Shown here in pieces: positions 40,367 through 48,589 of a stretch of DNA of 64,000 nucleotides (positions are counted from its first letter, which is position 1; each line of letters opens with the position of its first letter). Source of the stretch: Bacillus weihaiensis (GTDB lineage: Bacteria; Bacillota; Bacilli; Bacillales; Bacillaceae); NCBI RefSeq assembly GCF_001889165.1, contig NZ_CP016020.1, forward strand, positions 186,001-250,000, written 5' to 3'. The notes under the pieces are model-generated. The model was not told the DNA's origin. It did not search any database and saw only the letters and a list, made by a program, of their open reading frames with translations. A program made the translations under genes and the position numbers.

Positions 40367-40717
40367 CAAAAGACGATAACGTGGCTCGTCCGCTAAAAAA
40401 ATTCCATAAAAATACTTTATTAGGAAAACGATGGATTTTCACTCGGAATTTTTAAAAGAACTGAATGAATTTCATAAATAGAATCCCTAGAGCCCTACCA
40501 CTCGCCCCACGGAAAGCGAGCAACTAGAGCGAAATTCAACCAGATCGGACACTTGATAACTATAAACAACCAAAATGTAAAAAGGATACTGAATTAATAG
40601 ATCTGCTTAAATAAACGAAGCATGTATAAACTTAATTCACTTCATAAAAATAAATTCCAAGCTGTATAAAACCCATCTCCTAAAACAAATACTAGTAAAA
40701 AAATGAGGAGAACGCTT
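40367..40717. other. Intergenic region after the ROK gene
   Basis: About 350 bases. Bases 40480-40541 look like a decayed copy of the Bacillaceae repeat at 4308: CACTCGCCCCACGGAAAGCG then CAACTAGAGCGAAATTCAACC matches the pattern CCCCGCGGAAAGC...GGAGCGGAAATCAAC. Otherwise nothing. Confidence 0.45.
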
Positions 40718-40930
40718 ATGACGACTTCAGCATCGCAACCAGGCAAAACAACGGTTATCTTCCATTATAAAGAAAACCATCATCAGCAAATTTTAAATCT
40801 CTCACAGCTAACAGCTCTACTTCACGCAGACCTTATTTTCATAGATGAGTTTAAGGAAGCGAAGAAGCTGGAAAAGAAAATCTGGACTTTAGATATTAAT
40901 GGTAGTAGCTTGAATATCTACCTTAAGTAA
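40718..40930 (+). CDS. Hypothetical 70-aa protein
   Basis: The product runs MTTSASQPGKTTVIFHYKEN...LNLSQLTALLHADLIFIDEFKEAKKLEKKIWTLDINGSSLNIYLK, a small soluble alpha/beta protein. ATG 40718 is preferred because AGGAGA lies nine bases upstream; the in-frame ATG at 40703 overlaps that site. No family is recognised and no partner is evident. Confidence 0.5.
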   Translation: MTTSASQPGKTTVIFHYKENHHQQILNLSQLTALLHADLIFIDEFKEAKKLEKKIWTLDINGSSLNIYLK

Positions 40931-41151
40931 GAAAAGTGGGTGAGCACCAGCCCCATAGCTACCGGGACTTCTAAGCCACCCGATGACCTCACACACTAGA
41001 AAGCGGTGTGACCTACACATAATCAAGAAGTGACAGCTAACAAGGTGACGATAAGTCAGGTTGATTCAAGAGATCTTTAAGAAAAATCAAGTGGTAAATC
41101 TCCGAACAAAAGATGCTAAGCGACTCCTATAAAGGAAAAAAGGAAAAGGAA

Positions 41152-41607
41152 CTATGACACATTCCTTCTCCTTTTCATAGTCCCCTTATCTCCTTCTACC
41201 ATCACTTCACTTCGAATTAACGGATATCCTATTAAAGCACCTAAAAAGATCAAACTTCCACACACATCATACCCAACATCTAATAATCTCCCGCTACGTG
41301 AAAAATAAAGCTGCAATATTTCAGTTGTAAACCCAGCTCCTAATCCTACTAAGATCACAACTAATCGACTCGGCCACTTCCAATACGTAATAGCCCCTAA
41401 GAAGAAAAAACTCATCACATGTCCTAGTTTTTGGGTCATGTAAGCTGAATTGTCTATAGAAAAATCGTTATGAAAGAATTCATGCAATGGGGGATTAGGT
41501 GAAAACCGAAAGTGTAGCTGATATTCATGTAATAGATGTGATAGGCTTTCGGTACATGTAAAGAAAAACAAAAACAGTAGATAAAAGAGAAAAATGAAAG
41601 CTCTCAA
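41152..41607 (-). CDS. VanZ-like family membrane protein
   Basis: This 151-residue protein has about four helices and the VanZ-like pattern: KLGHVMSFFFLGAITY, then GFTTEILQLYFSRSGRLLDVGYDVCGSLIFLGALIG, with the conserved E-xxQ and D-xxxD residues. The start is a TTG behind GAGGTGATG. VanZ-type proteins occur next to polysaccharide and cell-envelope genes; function is not established for this branch. It lies opposite in direction to the exopolysaccharide cluster. Confidence 0.82.
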   Translation of the reverse strand: MRAFIFLFYLLFLFFFTCTESLSHLLHEYQLHFRFSPNPPLHEFFHNDFSIDNSAYMTQKLGHVMSFFFLGAITYWKWPSRLVVILVGLGAGFTTEILQLYFSRSGRLLDVGYDVCGSLIFLGALIGYPLIRSEVMVEGDKGTMKRRRNVS

Positions 41608-41659
41608 AAAACATCACCTCACCAAGAAGGATGGTCAAAACTCCTTTCTTTTAAACGGA

Positions 41660-41750
41660 ATCTTTGTTGTTGATTTCGGTTACAGGCAGGCACTTTTTGC
41701 GGGCGGTCCGGAAGTCTTCTCAGCGCAAGTGCCTGTCTGGGCTCTCTTTT
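41660..41750 (-). repeat. Degenerate Bacillaceae GC-rich intergenic repeat
   Basis: Blocks GGCAGGCACTTTTTGCG, GCGGTCCGGAAGTCTTCTC and GCGCAAGTGCCTGTCTG resemble the repeat at 4308 in reverse orientation, and AGGCACTT...AAGTGCCT can form a stem. It is more diverged than that copy. Confidence 0.5.
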
Positions 41751-41853
41751 GAAAAACGTTCTCTTAGAGGAGCCGCCAATCACCAAATTACTTAAACTCA
41801 ACATAAGACACCGGAACAAAAAGAAAACAACACCCTAGTACCAAGAGTGTTGT

Positions 41854-41985
41854 TCATGCGAATAATCGTTTAATAGGTTTTCTCCAGACTTTAAGATAGA
41901 GTGTGTGATCCTGTTGATCCCGATACACCTTGATTCCAAACCATTTCAATGGAGTGAAAACCTCCTTTAGCTGTAACAACGGCAT
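41854..41985 (-). CDS. 43-aa basic peptide, family B copy 2
   Basis: The product starts MPLLQLKEVFTPLKWFGI and ends KVYRDQQDHTLYLKVWRK-PIKRLFA. It aligns with the peptide at 39029 without gaps in the first 17 residues, with conserved FG(V/I)K, LY(I/L)K and a basic end. GGAGGGG lies eight bases before the ATG. It is divergent from the family A copy at 42234, with a SinR-type operator in the shared 248-base gap. Function is unknown. Confidence 0.72.
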   Translation of the reverse strand: MPLLQLKEVFTPLKWFGIKVYRDQQDHTLYLKVWRKPIKRLFA

Positions 41986-42056
41986 TGCACTATCCCCTCC
42001 ACTCACTTATCAGATATTTCCATTTTACTTTAAAGAGACCAAAAGTAACAGAAATT

Positions 42057-42072
42057 GTTCTCTACAAAGAAC
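42057..42072. promoter_or_regulatory. SinR-type inverted-repeat operator
   Basis: GTTCTCT-AC-AAAGAAC consists of two perfect GTTCTYT half-sites in inverted orientation with a 2-bp gap, the arrangement bound by the SinR dimer. It is abutted by GACAAAA (minus strand TTTTGTCGTTC), a degenerate Spo0A box. The site lies between the divergent small genes, 570 bases upstream of the exopolysaccharide operon. Confidence 0.72.
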
Positions 42073-42233
42073 GACAAAATACAGTGATTAATAGGTAGTA
42101 AGAACTACCTCTATTAATTACTTAAGTGCATCCATAATTACCCATTACTGTTTCCTCTATAAAGACCTTTAATGAGAAACCGATAGTAAATAAAGGAGCA
42201 GTGTAAAAAATGTGAAGGAAGGAGGAAGAAAAA

Positions 42234-42368
42234 ATGAAGAATTGGTTAACACCTGAAGAAATGGAACAAAAGAGAGCGAGGAAGAAACAGATCATCACAC
42301 TTTCCCTACCGATTATTTCTATTTTAGTAGGAGTGCTTGTGACGCTAGCATTAAATAGTTTTTCATGA
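42234..42368 (+). CDS. 44-aa single-helix membrane protein, family A copy 2
   Basis: The product starts MKNWLTPEEMEQKRARKK and continues QIITLSLPIISILV-GVLVTLALNSFS. It is homologous to the protein at 38686 (W-x-TPEE, basic turn, SLP helix start). GGAAGGAGG is seven bases before the ATG. It lies directly upstream of the exopolysaccharide operon and on its strand, but no riboswitch precedes this copy. Two conserved copies with proper ribosome sites make a chance frame unlikely. Confidence 0.74.
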   Translation: MKNWLTPEEMEQKRARKKQIITLSLPIISILVGVLVTLALNSFS

Positions 42369-42629
42369 AATTCATCACAATCTATAAGTTTTAACGGAAA
42401 AAAACAAGAAGAAAGCACTTACATCTCAAATTTGGTACAAATTACCCAAAAATAAATGTAAAATAATTGTCAGATTCGTGCTATGATTAAGACCGGTTAG
42501 TGAAAAACATCACCTTATTTGTAAATAAATGTAGAAATAACATTACACATTCTTTATAATAAGACAGTCCTACTAAAAGAGAAGAACTTATAAATAAGCT
42601 TAATAGATTACTATTCATCGGAGGTTATC
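42369..42629 (+). other. Leader region of the exopolysaccharide operon
   Basis: About 260 bases with AT-rich sequence. A TATGAT hexamer is at 42482, but I found no -35 at proper spacing; AGAAGAACTT near 42582 is a one-mismatch SinR half-site. No gene and no riboswitch was recognised. Confidence 0.4.
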
Positions 42630-43376
42630 ATGGAAGAAACAATCAGCTTAAAGGAGCTGTTTCTTACATTAAAGAAACGTCTCTCACTCATCATCATTAT
42701 CGCAGCCATTGCAACCGCGACAAGCGGACTAGTTAGTTATTTTCTCCTAACACCAATTTACCAATCCTCTACACAAATTTTGGTAAATCAGTCAAAGAAT
42801 GATCAGCAGGCGTACAACGTAGGTGAGCTTCAAACAAACCTACAGTTAATTAACACGTACAATGTCATCATTAAGAGTCCAGCAATATTAGATAAAGTCA
42901 TTGAAAAAGAAGAGCTAAACATGAGTGCAGGTGCATTAAATAGCTTAGTTACAGTGGGAAGTGAACAGAACTCTCAGGTTGTTAACATCACTGTTCAAAA
43001 TGAGGATCCAAAAAAAGCAGCTGCGATTGCCAATTCAATTGCTACAACGTTTAAAGAAGAGATTGCAACCATTATGAGTGTTGATAATGTCAGTATCTTA
43101 ACGACAGCAGAGCTTGGAGAGAATCCAGCGCCGATTAAACCACAGCCAGTACTGAACATGGCGATTGCTTTAGTTGTAGGTCTCATGGCAGGTGTGGGCT
43201 TAGCCTTCTTATTAGAATACTTAGATAACACGATTAAAAATGAACAGGATATTGAAAAACAGCTTGGTCTTCCAGTACTTGGAGCGATTACAACAATTAA
43301 CATGGATTCGGAAGCAAGCCCACATGAATCCAAACCATCAACGTTAAGAACGCGAGGTGAGTCTGTTGGCTCGTAA
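42630..43376 (+). CDS. Polysaccharide chain-length / kinase-activator protein (Wzz family, YwqC/CapA-like)
   Basis: This 248-residue protein has helices at about 17-40 and 178-200 and a periplasm-side Wzz domain between them. The second helix is followed by the cytosolic tail that activates the partner tyrosine kinase in Firmicutes. It begins MEETISLKELFLTLKKRLSLIIIIAAIAT, standard for the family, with a GGAGG site upstream. The downstream kinase gene starts inside its 3' end, so they are coupled. It sets polymer length together with the kinase. Confidence 0.9.
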   Translation: MEETISLKELFLTLKKRLSLIIIIAAIATATSGLVSYFLLTPIYQSSTQILVNQSKNDQQAYNVGELQTNLQLINTYNVIIKSPAILDKVIEKEELNMSAGALNSLVTVGSEQNSQVVNITVQNEDPKKAAAIANSIATTFKEEIATIMSVDNVSILTTAELGENPAPIKPQPVLNMAIALVVGLMAGVGLAFLLEYLDNTIKNEQDIEKQLGLPVLGAITTINMDSEASPHESKPSTLRTRGESVGS

Positions 43377-44067
43377 AGATCGAAAACAACTATTTCAATT
43401 ACAAAACCGAAGCTTAATCTCAATGACAAGTCCGAAATCTCCAATCGCGGAGCAATTTCGTACAATTCGTACAAATATCCAATTCTCAAGTATTGACCAG
43501 GAGCTTCAGACGATTATTGTGACATCCTCTGGTCCTGCAGAAGGAAAATCAACGACAACAGCAAATTTAGCAGTGGTCTTTGCTCAGCAAGGAAAGCGTG
43601 TCTTATTAATTGATTCTGATTTACGTAAACCGACTGTTCATTATACATTCCGTCTTGAAAACCATGTAGGGCTTTCAAACGTGTTAACGAGACAATCAAC
43701 ATTACAAGAAGCAGTAAAGGAAACAGCTCAGGAAAAGCTTTGGGTATTATCAAGTGGTCCAATTCCACCAAATCCTTCCGAGCTACTTGGCTCTAAAGGT
43801 ATGCAGGTTCTTCTTGAGCAAGCAAAGGAAGAATACGATGTGATCATTCTTGATACACCACCAGTACTTGCTGTAACCGATGCCCAAGTATTATCTAATA
43901 TAGCGGACGGAGTTGTCTTAGTCGTAAGTAGTGGTAAGACAGAAACAGAATCTGCGAAGAAAGCGAAAGAATTACTAGATAGTGCAAAGGCGAAGATCCT
44001 AGGTGTGGTCCTAAACAATAAAAAAGCAGAAGACAGTCAGTATTATTACTACTATGGGGGAAAATAG
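43366..44067 (+). CDS. Capsular/exopolysaccharide tyrosine-protein kinase (BY-kinase, YwqD/CapB-like)
   Basis: This 233-residue bacterial tyrosine kinase has Walker A in SSGPAEGKSTTTANLA, Walker A' LLIDSDLRKPTVH and Walker B VIILDTPPVL. The C-terminal Tyr cluster SQYYYYYGGK is the autophosphorylation site. The start is taken as TTG 43366 with GAGGTG six bases upstream; a GTG at 43357 in frame overlaps that site. The gene overlaps the Wzz gene. No CpsB/YwqE-type phosphatase gene follows it in this window. Confidence 0.92.
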   Translation: MARKDRKQLFQLQNRSLISMTSPKSPIAEQFRTIRTNIQFSSIDQELQTIIVTSSGPAEGKSTTTANLAVVFAQQGKRVLLIDSDLRKPTVHYTFRLENHVGLSNVLTRQSTLQEAVKETAQEKLWVLSSGPIPPNPSELLGSKGMQVLLEQAKEEYDVIILDTPPVLAVTDAQVLSNIADGVVLVVSSGKTETESAKKAKELLDSAKAKILGVVLNNKKAEDSQYYYYYGGK

Positions 44068-44177
44068 ACATATTTCGACAAAAACCCCCTCTTTTCTTTG
44101 CAATTCTCTTATGATACGATTTATTTCGCATCAGAAATATAGGATTTAACAACTAGTTAATAACATTAAATAGAAAT

Positions 44178-44272
44178 GTGGTGGGTATATTGATTGGTTT
44201 GAGTTGGATTATAACTATAACAAAAGACTTAGAACGATCCATCTCAATTATATGCAGTCATATACCCACTAC
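44178..44272 (+). ncRNA. Candidate structured RNA in the exopolysaccharide operon (EAR-like position)
   Basis: GTGGTGGGTATAT (44178-44190) pairs with ATATACCCACTAC (44260-44272; one G-U), and inside it TGAGTTGGAT (44200-44209) pairs with ATCCATCTCA (44237-44246; one mismatch). It lies between the kinase gene and the dehydratase gene, the same place as the eps-associated antitermination RNA in B. subtilis. I cannot match it to that consensus by eye. Confidence 0.5.
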
Positions 44273-44393
44273 ACACGATTTTAGAACGAACAACATGAAC
44301 AACATCTGATAAATCGTTGCCTCGATAAAGCAACTTGCCAATAAGATCCAATCAATTATCTACCATCATTGAACGTATACAGGAGTAGAATAC

Positions 44394-44546
44394 ATGAACA
44401 GCTTCCCACAATTACCTAAGTCAATGAAGAAAGCAATTCGTTATCTTTACCAGGATGCACCAGTTGAGAAGTTAGAAGAAATACAGAAAATCCTAAATCA
44501 AGTAATAGAGAGCCGTTTAGAGAAAGAAAGCTTGAAAGAATCATAA
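44394..44546 (+). CDS. 50-aa helical small protein in the exopolysaccharide operon
   Basis: The product starts MNSFPQLPKSMKKAIRYLY, continues QDAPVEKLEEIQKILNQ and ends VIESRLEKESLKES: one or two amphipathic helices, soluble. AGGAG lies nine bases before the ATG. It sits in an otherwise 560-base leader between kinase and dehydratase genes. It does not match SinI by eye. A regulatory or anti-repressor role is possible but unsupported. Confidence 0.6.
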   Translation: MNSFPQLPKSMKKAIRYLYQDAPVEKLEEIQKILNQVIESRLEKESLKES

Positions 44547-44628
44547 ATAGCTAATGAAAGAGCATATCTACTAGACATGATTTTTCATTAACTATTTATT
44601 ATCGACATTTATAAGAAGAAGGGAAGGG

Positions 44629-46455
44629 ATGGTCTTGAGTTATTCAAAGCGGGTTTCACTGCTCCTTGGTTTAGATTCACTCATCGTCTTATGTTCAATA
44701 TATATCGGCTATTTTGTTTTAAATCCTTATGTATCCTATTATTCGCTTCACATGCTTGTAGTTAGCTCACTTGCCTTACTAGTTAGTCATCATATTTTTG
44801 CTTTTATTTATCGGTTGTACCATAAGGCTTGGGAGTATGCGAGTGTAGGGGAGTTAGTCGCCCTTGTGAAAGCTATCACATTCTCTATTTTAACAACAGC
44901 TGCTGTACAATTTATTACAGTAGGGAATGTCTATGTACGAGTACTCTTCATTACGTGGCTCCTACATATGTGTTTAATTGGAGGATCTCGTTTTTCATGG
45001 AGAATGATACGTGATCGTTATATTAAATCACAGGTAGAAACGAAGAATGCGTTAATTATTGGAGCAGGCTCAGCGGGAACGATGCTTGTGAGACAGCTAT
45101 TAAAAAACCAAGATAGTGAACTCAAACCCGTTGCCTTTGTTGATGACGACGTAAAAAAACAAAAGCTACAAATATACGGGGTAACCGTTCTTGGTAAAAC
45201 GGAAGATATTCCGGAAATCGTGAAAAATCAAGATATTGACCATATTATTATTTCGATTCCTTCCTTAAGCAAAACAGAAATTCAACATATCTATCAACAA
45301 TGTAGTAAAACAACTGCGAAAACGAAAATCATGCCAATGATTGAGGATATTGTCACAGGAAAGGTTGCAGTTAACCAGTTCCGCGATGTTCAGGTAGAGG
45401 ACTTACTTGGACGTGACCCTGTTGAGCTCGATTTAGAAAGTATTTCGAAGAAGATTACTGGTAAAACCATTCTAGTAACAGGTGCTGGTGGATCAATAGG
45501 CTCTGAGATTTGCCGTCAGGTGTGCAAGTTCAGGCCGAAACAGCTCTTATTGTTAGGACATGGGGAAAACTCGATCTATGCAATTGATATGGAGCTACGA
45601 AATCGACATCAACAGGATGTGACGATTATCCCAGTGATTGCTGATATTCAAGACCGTCATCGGATTTTCTCTGTGATGGAGGAGTATAAGCCAGATGTTG
45701 TGTACCATGCGGCAGCACATAAGCATGTACCGTTGATGGAGTACAATCCGATTGAAGCGGTAAAAAACAATGTACTCGGAACGAAGAATGTAGCAGAGGC
45801 TGCAGATACATTTGGAGTGAATACATTCGTTCTTGTTTCTTCTGATAAAGCCGTTAACCCAACAAATGTGATGGGGTCAACAAAACGTGTCGCTGAAATG
45901 GTGATTCAGCAGTTAAACAAAGCAAGTCAAACGAACTTTGTCGCGGTACGATTTGGAAATGTGCTTGGAAGTCGTGGAAGTGTTATTCCACTCTTTAAGA
46001 AGCAAATTCAAGCTGGTGGTCCGATTACGGTGACTCACCCAGATATGACGCGTTACTTTATGACAATACCAGAGGCATCGAGACTTGTGATGCAGGCCGG
46101 TGCACTAGCACGCGGGGGCGAGATCTTTGTGCTAGATATGGGTGAGCCAGTGAAAATTGTCGATCTTGCGAAAAATCTTATTCGTTTATCTGGTTATACA
46201 GAGGATGAAATTAGCATTAAGTTCGCAGGGATTCGCCCTGGGGAAAAGATGTATGAGGAACTGCTAGGGGAAAATGAGGTTCACAGTGAAGCGGTATTCC
46301 CGAAAATCTTCATTGGAAAAACAGTGGATTTTGATTATGAAACAGTTCGAGTGCTTATTAATAACTATGAAACATTCGACACAGAGTACTTAAGAGAATA
46401 TGTATTAGGTCTTGCGAATAAGAAGGACTCATACTTACTAGAAAGTGTTCAGTAG
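44629..46455 (+). CDS. Membrane nucleotide-sugar 4,6-dehydratase/epimerase (EpsC/CapD/PglF type)
   Basis: This 608-residue protein has four N-terminal helices (to about 115), a first Rossmann domain (ALIIGAGSAGTMLVRQLL), and a catalytic extended-SDR domain beginning ILVTGAGGSIGSEICRQV with VSSDKAVNPTNVMGSTKR. This class makes UDP-4-keto-6-deoxy sugars from UDP-GlcNAc, the first step toward bacillosamine or fucosamine-type sugars. The Tyr of the usual YxxxK is replaced by Met in MGSTKR, as is typical for this subfamily. It is placed after the long structured leader. Confidence 0.9.
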   Translation: MVLSYSKRVSLLLGLDSLIVLCSIYIGYFVLNPYVSYYSLHMLVVSSLALLVSHHIFAFIYRLYHKAWEYASVGELVALVKAITFSILTTAAVQFITVGNVYVRVLFITWLLHMCLIGGSRFSWRMIRDRYIKSQVETKNALIIGAGSAGTMLVRQLLKNQDSELKPVAFVDDDVKKQKLQIYGVTVLGKTEDIPEIVKNQDIDHIIISIPSLSKTEIQHIYQQCSKTTAKTKIMPMIEDIVTGKVAVNQFRDVQVEDLLGRDPVELDLESISKKITGKTILVTGAGGSIGSEICRQVCKFRPKQLLLLGHGENSIYAIDMELRNRHQQDVTIIPVIADIQDRHRIFSVMEEYKPDVVYHAAAHKHVPLMEYNPIEAVKNNVLGTKNVAEAADTFGVNTFVLVSSDKAVNPTNVMGSTKRVAEMVIQQLNKASQTNFVAVRFGNVLGSRGSVIPLFKKQIQAGGPITVTHPDMTRYFMTIPEASRLVMQAGALARGGEIFVLDMGEPVKIVDLAKNLIRLSGYTEDEISIKFAGIRPGEKMYEELLGENEVHSEAVFPKIFIGKTVDFDYETVRVLINNYETFDTEYLREYVLGLANKKDSYLLESVQ

Positions 46456-46473
46456 AGAGGAAGAGTGATAACG

Positions 46474-47373
46474 ATGCAAAAAGTGAGAAAAGCGATTATC
46501 CCAGCAGCAGGTCTAGGAACAAGATTCTTACCAGCCACTAAGGCTCAGCCAAAGGAAATGCTTCCAATCGTTGATAAGCCAACGATTCAATACATTATTG
46601 AAGAAGCGGTTCAATCAGGGATTGAAGATATCATCATTGTCACAGGTCGTGGAAAGCGTGCAATCGAGGATCACTTTGATAAATCCTATGAGCTAGAAGA
46701 AACACTTGCGAAAAAAGAGAAGTTCAATCAGCTAGAAGAAATTCAAGAGATTTCAAAGCTCGCAAACATTCATTATATTCGTCAGAAAGAACCACTTGGC
46801 TTAGGACATGCCATTGGCTGTGCAAGTCGCTTCATCGGCAACGAACCATTTGCCGTTCTTCTTGGAGATGACATTGTGCATTCACCTGACTATCCTTGCT
46901 TAAAGCAACTAATCGATGCATATGAAGAGCATGATGCTTCCGTCATTGGCGTGCAGCAGGTTCCAGAGCAAGACGTATCAAAATATGGTGTTGTTTCCAT
47001 TGATCAAACGAAACAAACAAATAATGTCTTCGCGGTCAACGACTTAGTAGAAAAGCCAAGTGTTGAAGAGGCACCTTCTAATTATGCGATTATGGGTCGT
47101 TACGTCTTAACACCAGGAATCTTCGATATCTTAGAAAACCAAGAGCCAGGTGCTGGTGGAGAAATTCAGTTAACGGATGCGATTAAGAAGTTAAATGAAC
47201 AGCAGTATGTCATGGCTTGTGAATTTGAAGGTCAACGTTATGATGTTGGTGACAAATTTGGGTTCATTAAGGCAACAGTCGAATTTGCTTTAGGTCGAGA
47301 AGATTTGAAGGATGAAGTAGTCGACTATTTGAAGAATGTTGTAGAGAAAGAGACGGTTTCACGGTTAATTTAG
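46474..47373 (+). CDS. galU: UTP-glucose-1-phosphate uridylyltransferase
   Basis: This 299-residue enzyme makes UDP-glucose from UTP and glucose-1-phosphate. The motif [38 protein letters not shown] is diagnostic, followed by LLGDDIVHS and [20 protein letters not shown]. The ATG at 46474 has GAGGAAGAG upstream; the ORF's earlier GTG is only nine bases before and too near that site. UDP-glucose feeds the epimerases and glycosyltransferases of this cluster. It may duplicate a housekeeping gtaB elsewhere. Confidence 0.96.
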   Translation: MQKVRKAIIPAAGLGTRFLPATKAQPKEMLPIVDKPTIQYIIEEAVQSGIEDIIIVTGRGKRAIEDHFDKSYELEETLAKKEKFNQLEEIQEISKLANIHYIRQKEPLGLGHAIGCASRFIGNEPFAVLLGDDIVHSPDYPCLKQLIDAYEEHDASVIGVQQVPEQDVSKYGVVSIDQTKQTNNVFAVNDLVEKPSVEEAPSNYAIMGRYVLTPGIFDILENQEPGAGGEIQLTDAIKKLNEQQYVMACEFEGQRYDVGDKFGFIKATVEFALGREDLKDEVVDYLKNVVEKETVSRLI

Positions 47374-47528
47374 GATTTGATGTATAGGTGATGCCTCCTT
47401 ACCTTTATCAATGGAGGCACTCGGCTATGCTGTGGGTTGTTCTTGACCTTAAACACGATGTTGTTGGTGGTATGGCGTGAGGGTGGGTTGGATGCCCGAT
47501 TTTATTATTATTTTAATTGATGGCTTTT

Positions 47529-47558
47529 AAGAAAATCTTGCGATTTTCTATTTTTTAC
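47529..47558 (+). terminator. Terminator after galU
   Basis: AGAAAATC-TTGC-GATTTTCT followed by ATTTTTTA. An additional T-less stem (GCCTCC / GGAGGC) is at about 47397-47419. Confidence 0.75.
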
Positions 47559-47619
47559 TTCTGGGGACTTATTATTGGTTGATTGGAGGTAGGAATGAGG
47601 AAGAAGGTTAAGGTTTTAG

Positions 47620-47970
47620 TTGGTGATTAATGGGTTAACGATGGTTGAGTTGTTGGCGATTTTTGCTATTTTGGGAATCATTACTGCCATCGCAGTGCCT
47701 TTGGTACTTGGGCATGTAGAGAAAACTTATGAAGAAGTATGTGATGTGAACAGAGAGAAGCTGGAGAAGATGTATGAAACAGATCTAGTGGTAGAGGGTG
47801 TTACTCACTCTGATGCTATTTTTAGAACTTATTTAGTTGGGTACGGAGATGAGGTTTGTCCAGAGGACGGGATTGTTAATTATGCTGATGGTGAAGTTCA
47901 TTGTAGTGTCCATTCTGGTGATAAAGAGAGTAGTGAGGGTGACGAAGAGGGAGATGTTCCGTTTTTGTGA
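47620..47970 (+). CDS. Pseudopilin-like protein with a displaced leader
   Basis: About 116 residues with the type IV prepilin N-terminus NGLTMVELLAIFAILGIITAIAVPLV: Gly-1, Glu at position 5 and a long hydrophobic helix. The rest is acidic with conserved-looking Cys (EVCDVNREKLEKMYE, DEVCPEDG, EVHCSVH). No ribosome site fits this frame's TTG/GTG starts. The strong GGAGGT and ATG at 47595 open a different frame encoding a basic leader MRKKVKVL that stops at 47630. One base too many at about 47619 explains both; the gene may be broken or the read erroneous. Its place inside the polysaccharide cluster is unusual. Confidence 0.6.
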   Translation: MVINGLTMVELLAIFAILGIITAIAVPLVLGHVEKTYEEVCDVNREKLEKMYETDLVVEGVTHSDAIFRTYLVGYGDEVCPEDGIVNYADGEVHCSVHSGDKESSEGDEEGDVPFL

Positions 47971-48589
47971 GTACGTTCGTTTTGGATGGATTAGATGTTA
48001 GTAGGTTACTAACATGGGGTTACAGGATGTGCATTTAATCCATGATTTTTTAGTGTTTGAATAATAGTTGGGAAGTCAGAATGGTTGATAGATAACCACA
48101 ACATGTTGTGTTTAAACCAGTGAAAAATCACTAAGATATTCAATATATGGAGTTTATCTATATAACATAGTATCATTTTGTCACTATATAAAGATAAAAT
48201 TACTAAAATCGGGCATTTTGGATTTTGAAAACGTTGATTTGACGGGCTTTTTGGCAACCTAAAATATGGAAAAATATTGAATGGAGTTAAGGAACTGACT
48301 ATCGTGGTTAGATTGAACGCTAGAAACCTTGCGGGATGAGGGTTTGAGGCGATTTTAGTGAGATTTATAGATTGATTGAATGGTCTATATAATAGGAAGA
48401 AACTCGGTTTAGAGTGACTTAATAGTGAATATCTATTTCGTATTTACTTGTTAGATTGAATAGATATTACGAGGTGGCTATCGGATATAGATAAGATTTA
48501 GTGGTTTAGTAGTTGGTTGGAATTGATGAATAACAGATTCTAATTAAGTCCTAATCTACTAAAGAACAAATTTTAAGGAGTGTAGCTGG
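47971..48589. other. Gene-free region between pseudopilin and priming transferase
   Basis: About 620 bases with low coding potential. A minus-strand frame at 48009-48257 (82 codons) has no ribosome site; its C-terminal stretch could be a gene remnant, but I do not recognise it. AAAGAAC (48561) is one SinR-type half-site just before the transferase gene. The region probably holds the promoter of the next operon. Confidence 0.4.

Noticed and set aside
44394-44546. SinI- or SlrA-like anti-repressor
   Set aside because: It lacks the conserved dimerisation pattern of SinI, so only position and size agree.
48009-48257. 82-codon minus-strand frame in the gap before the priming transferase
   Set aside because: No ribosome site and unusual composition; at best a remnant, and no family could be recognised.
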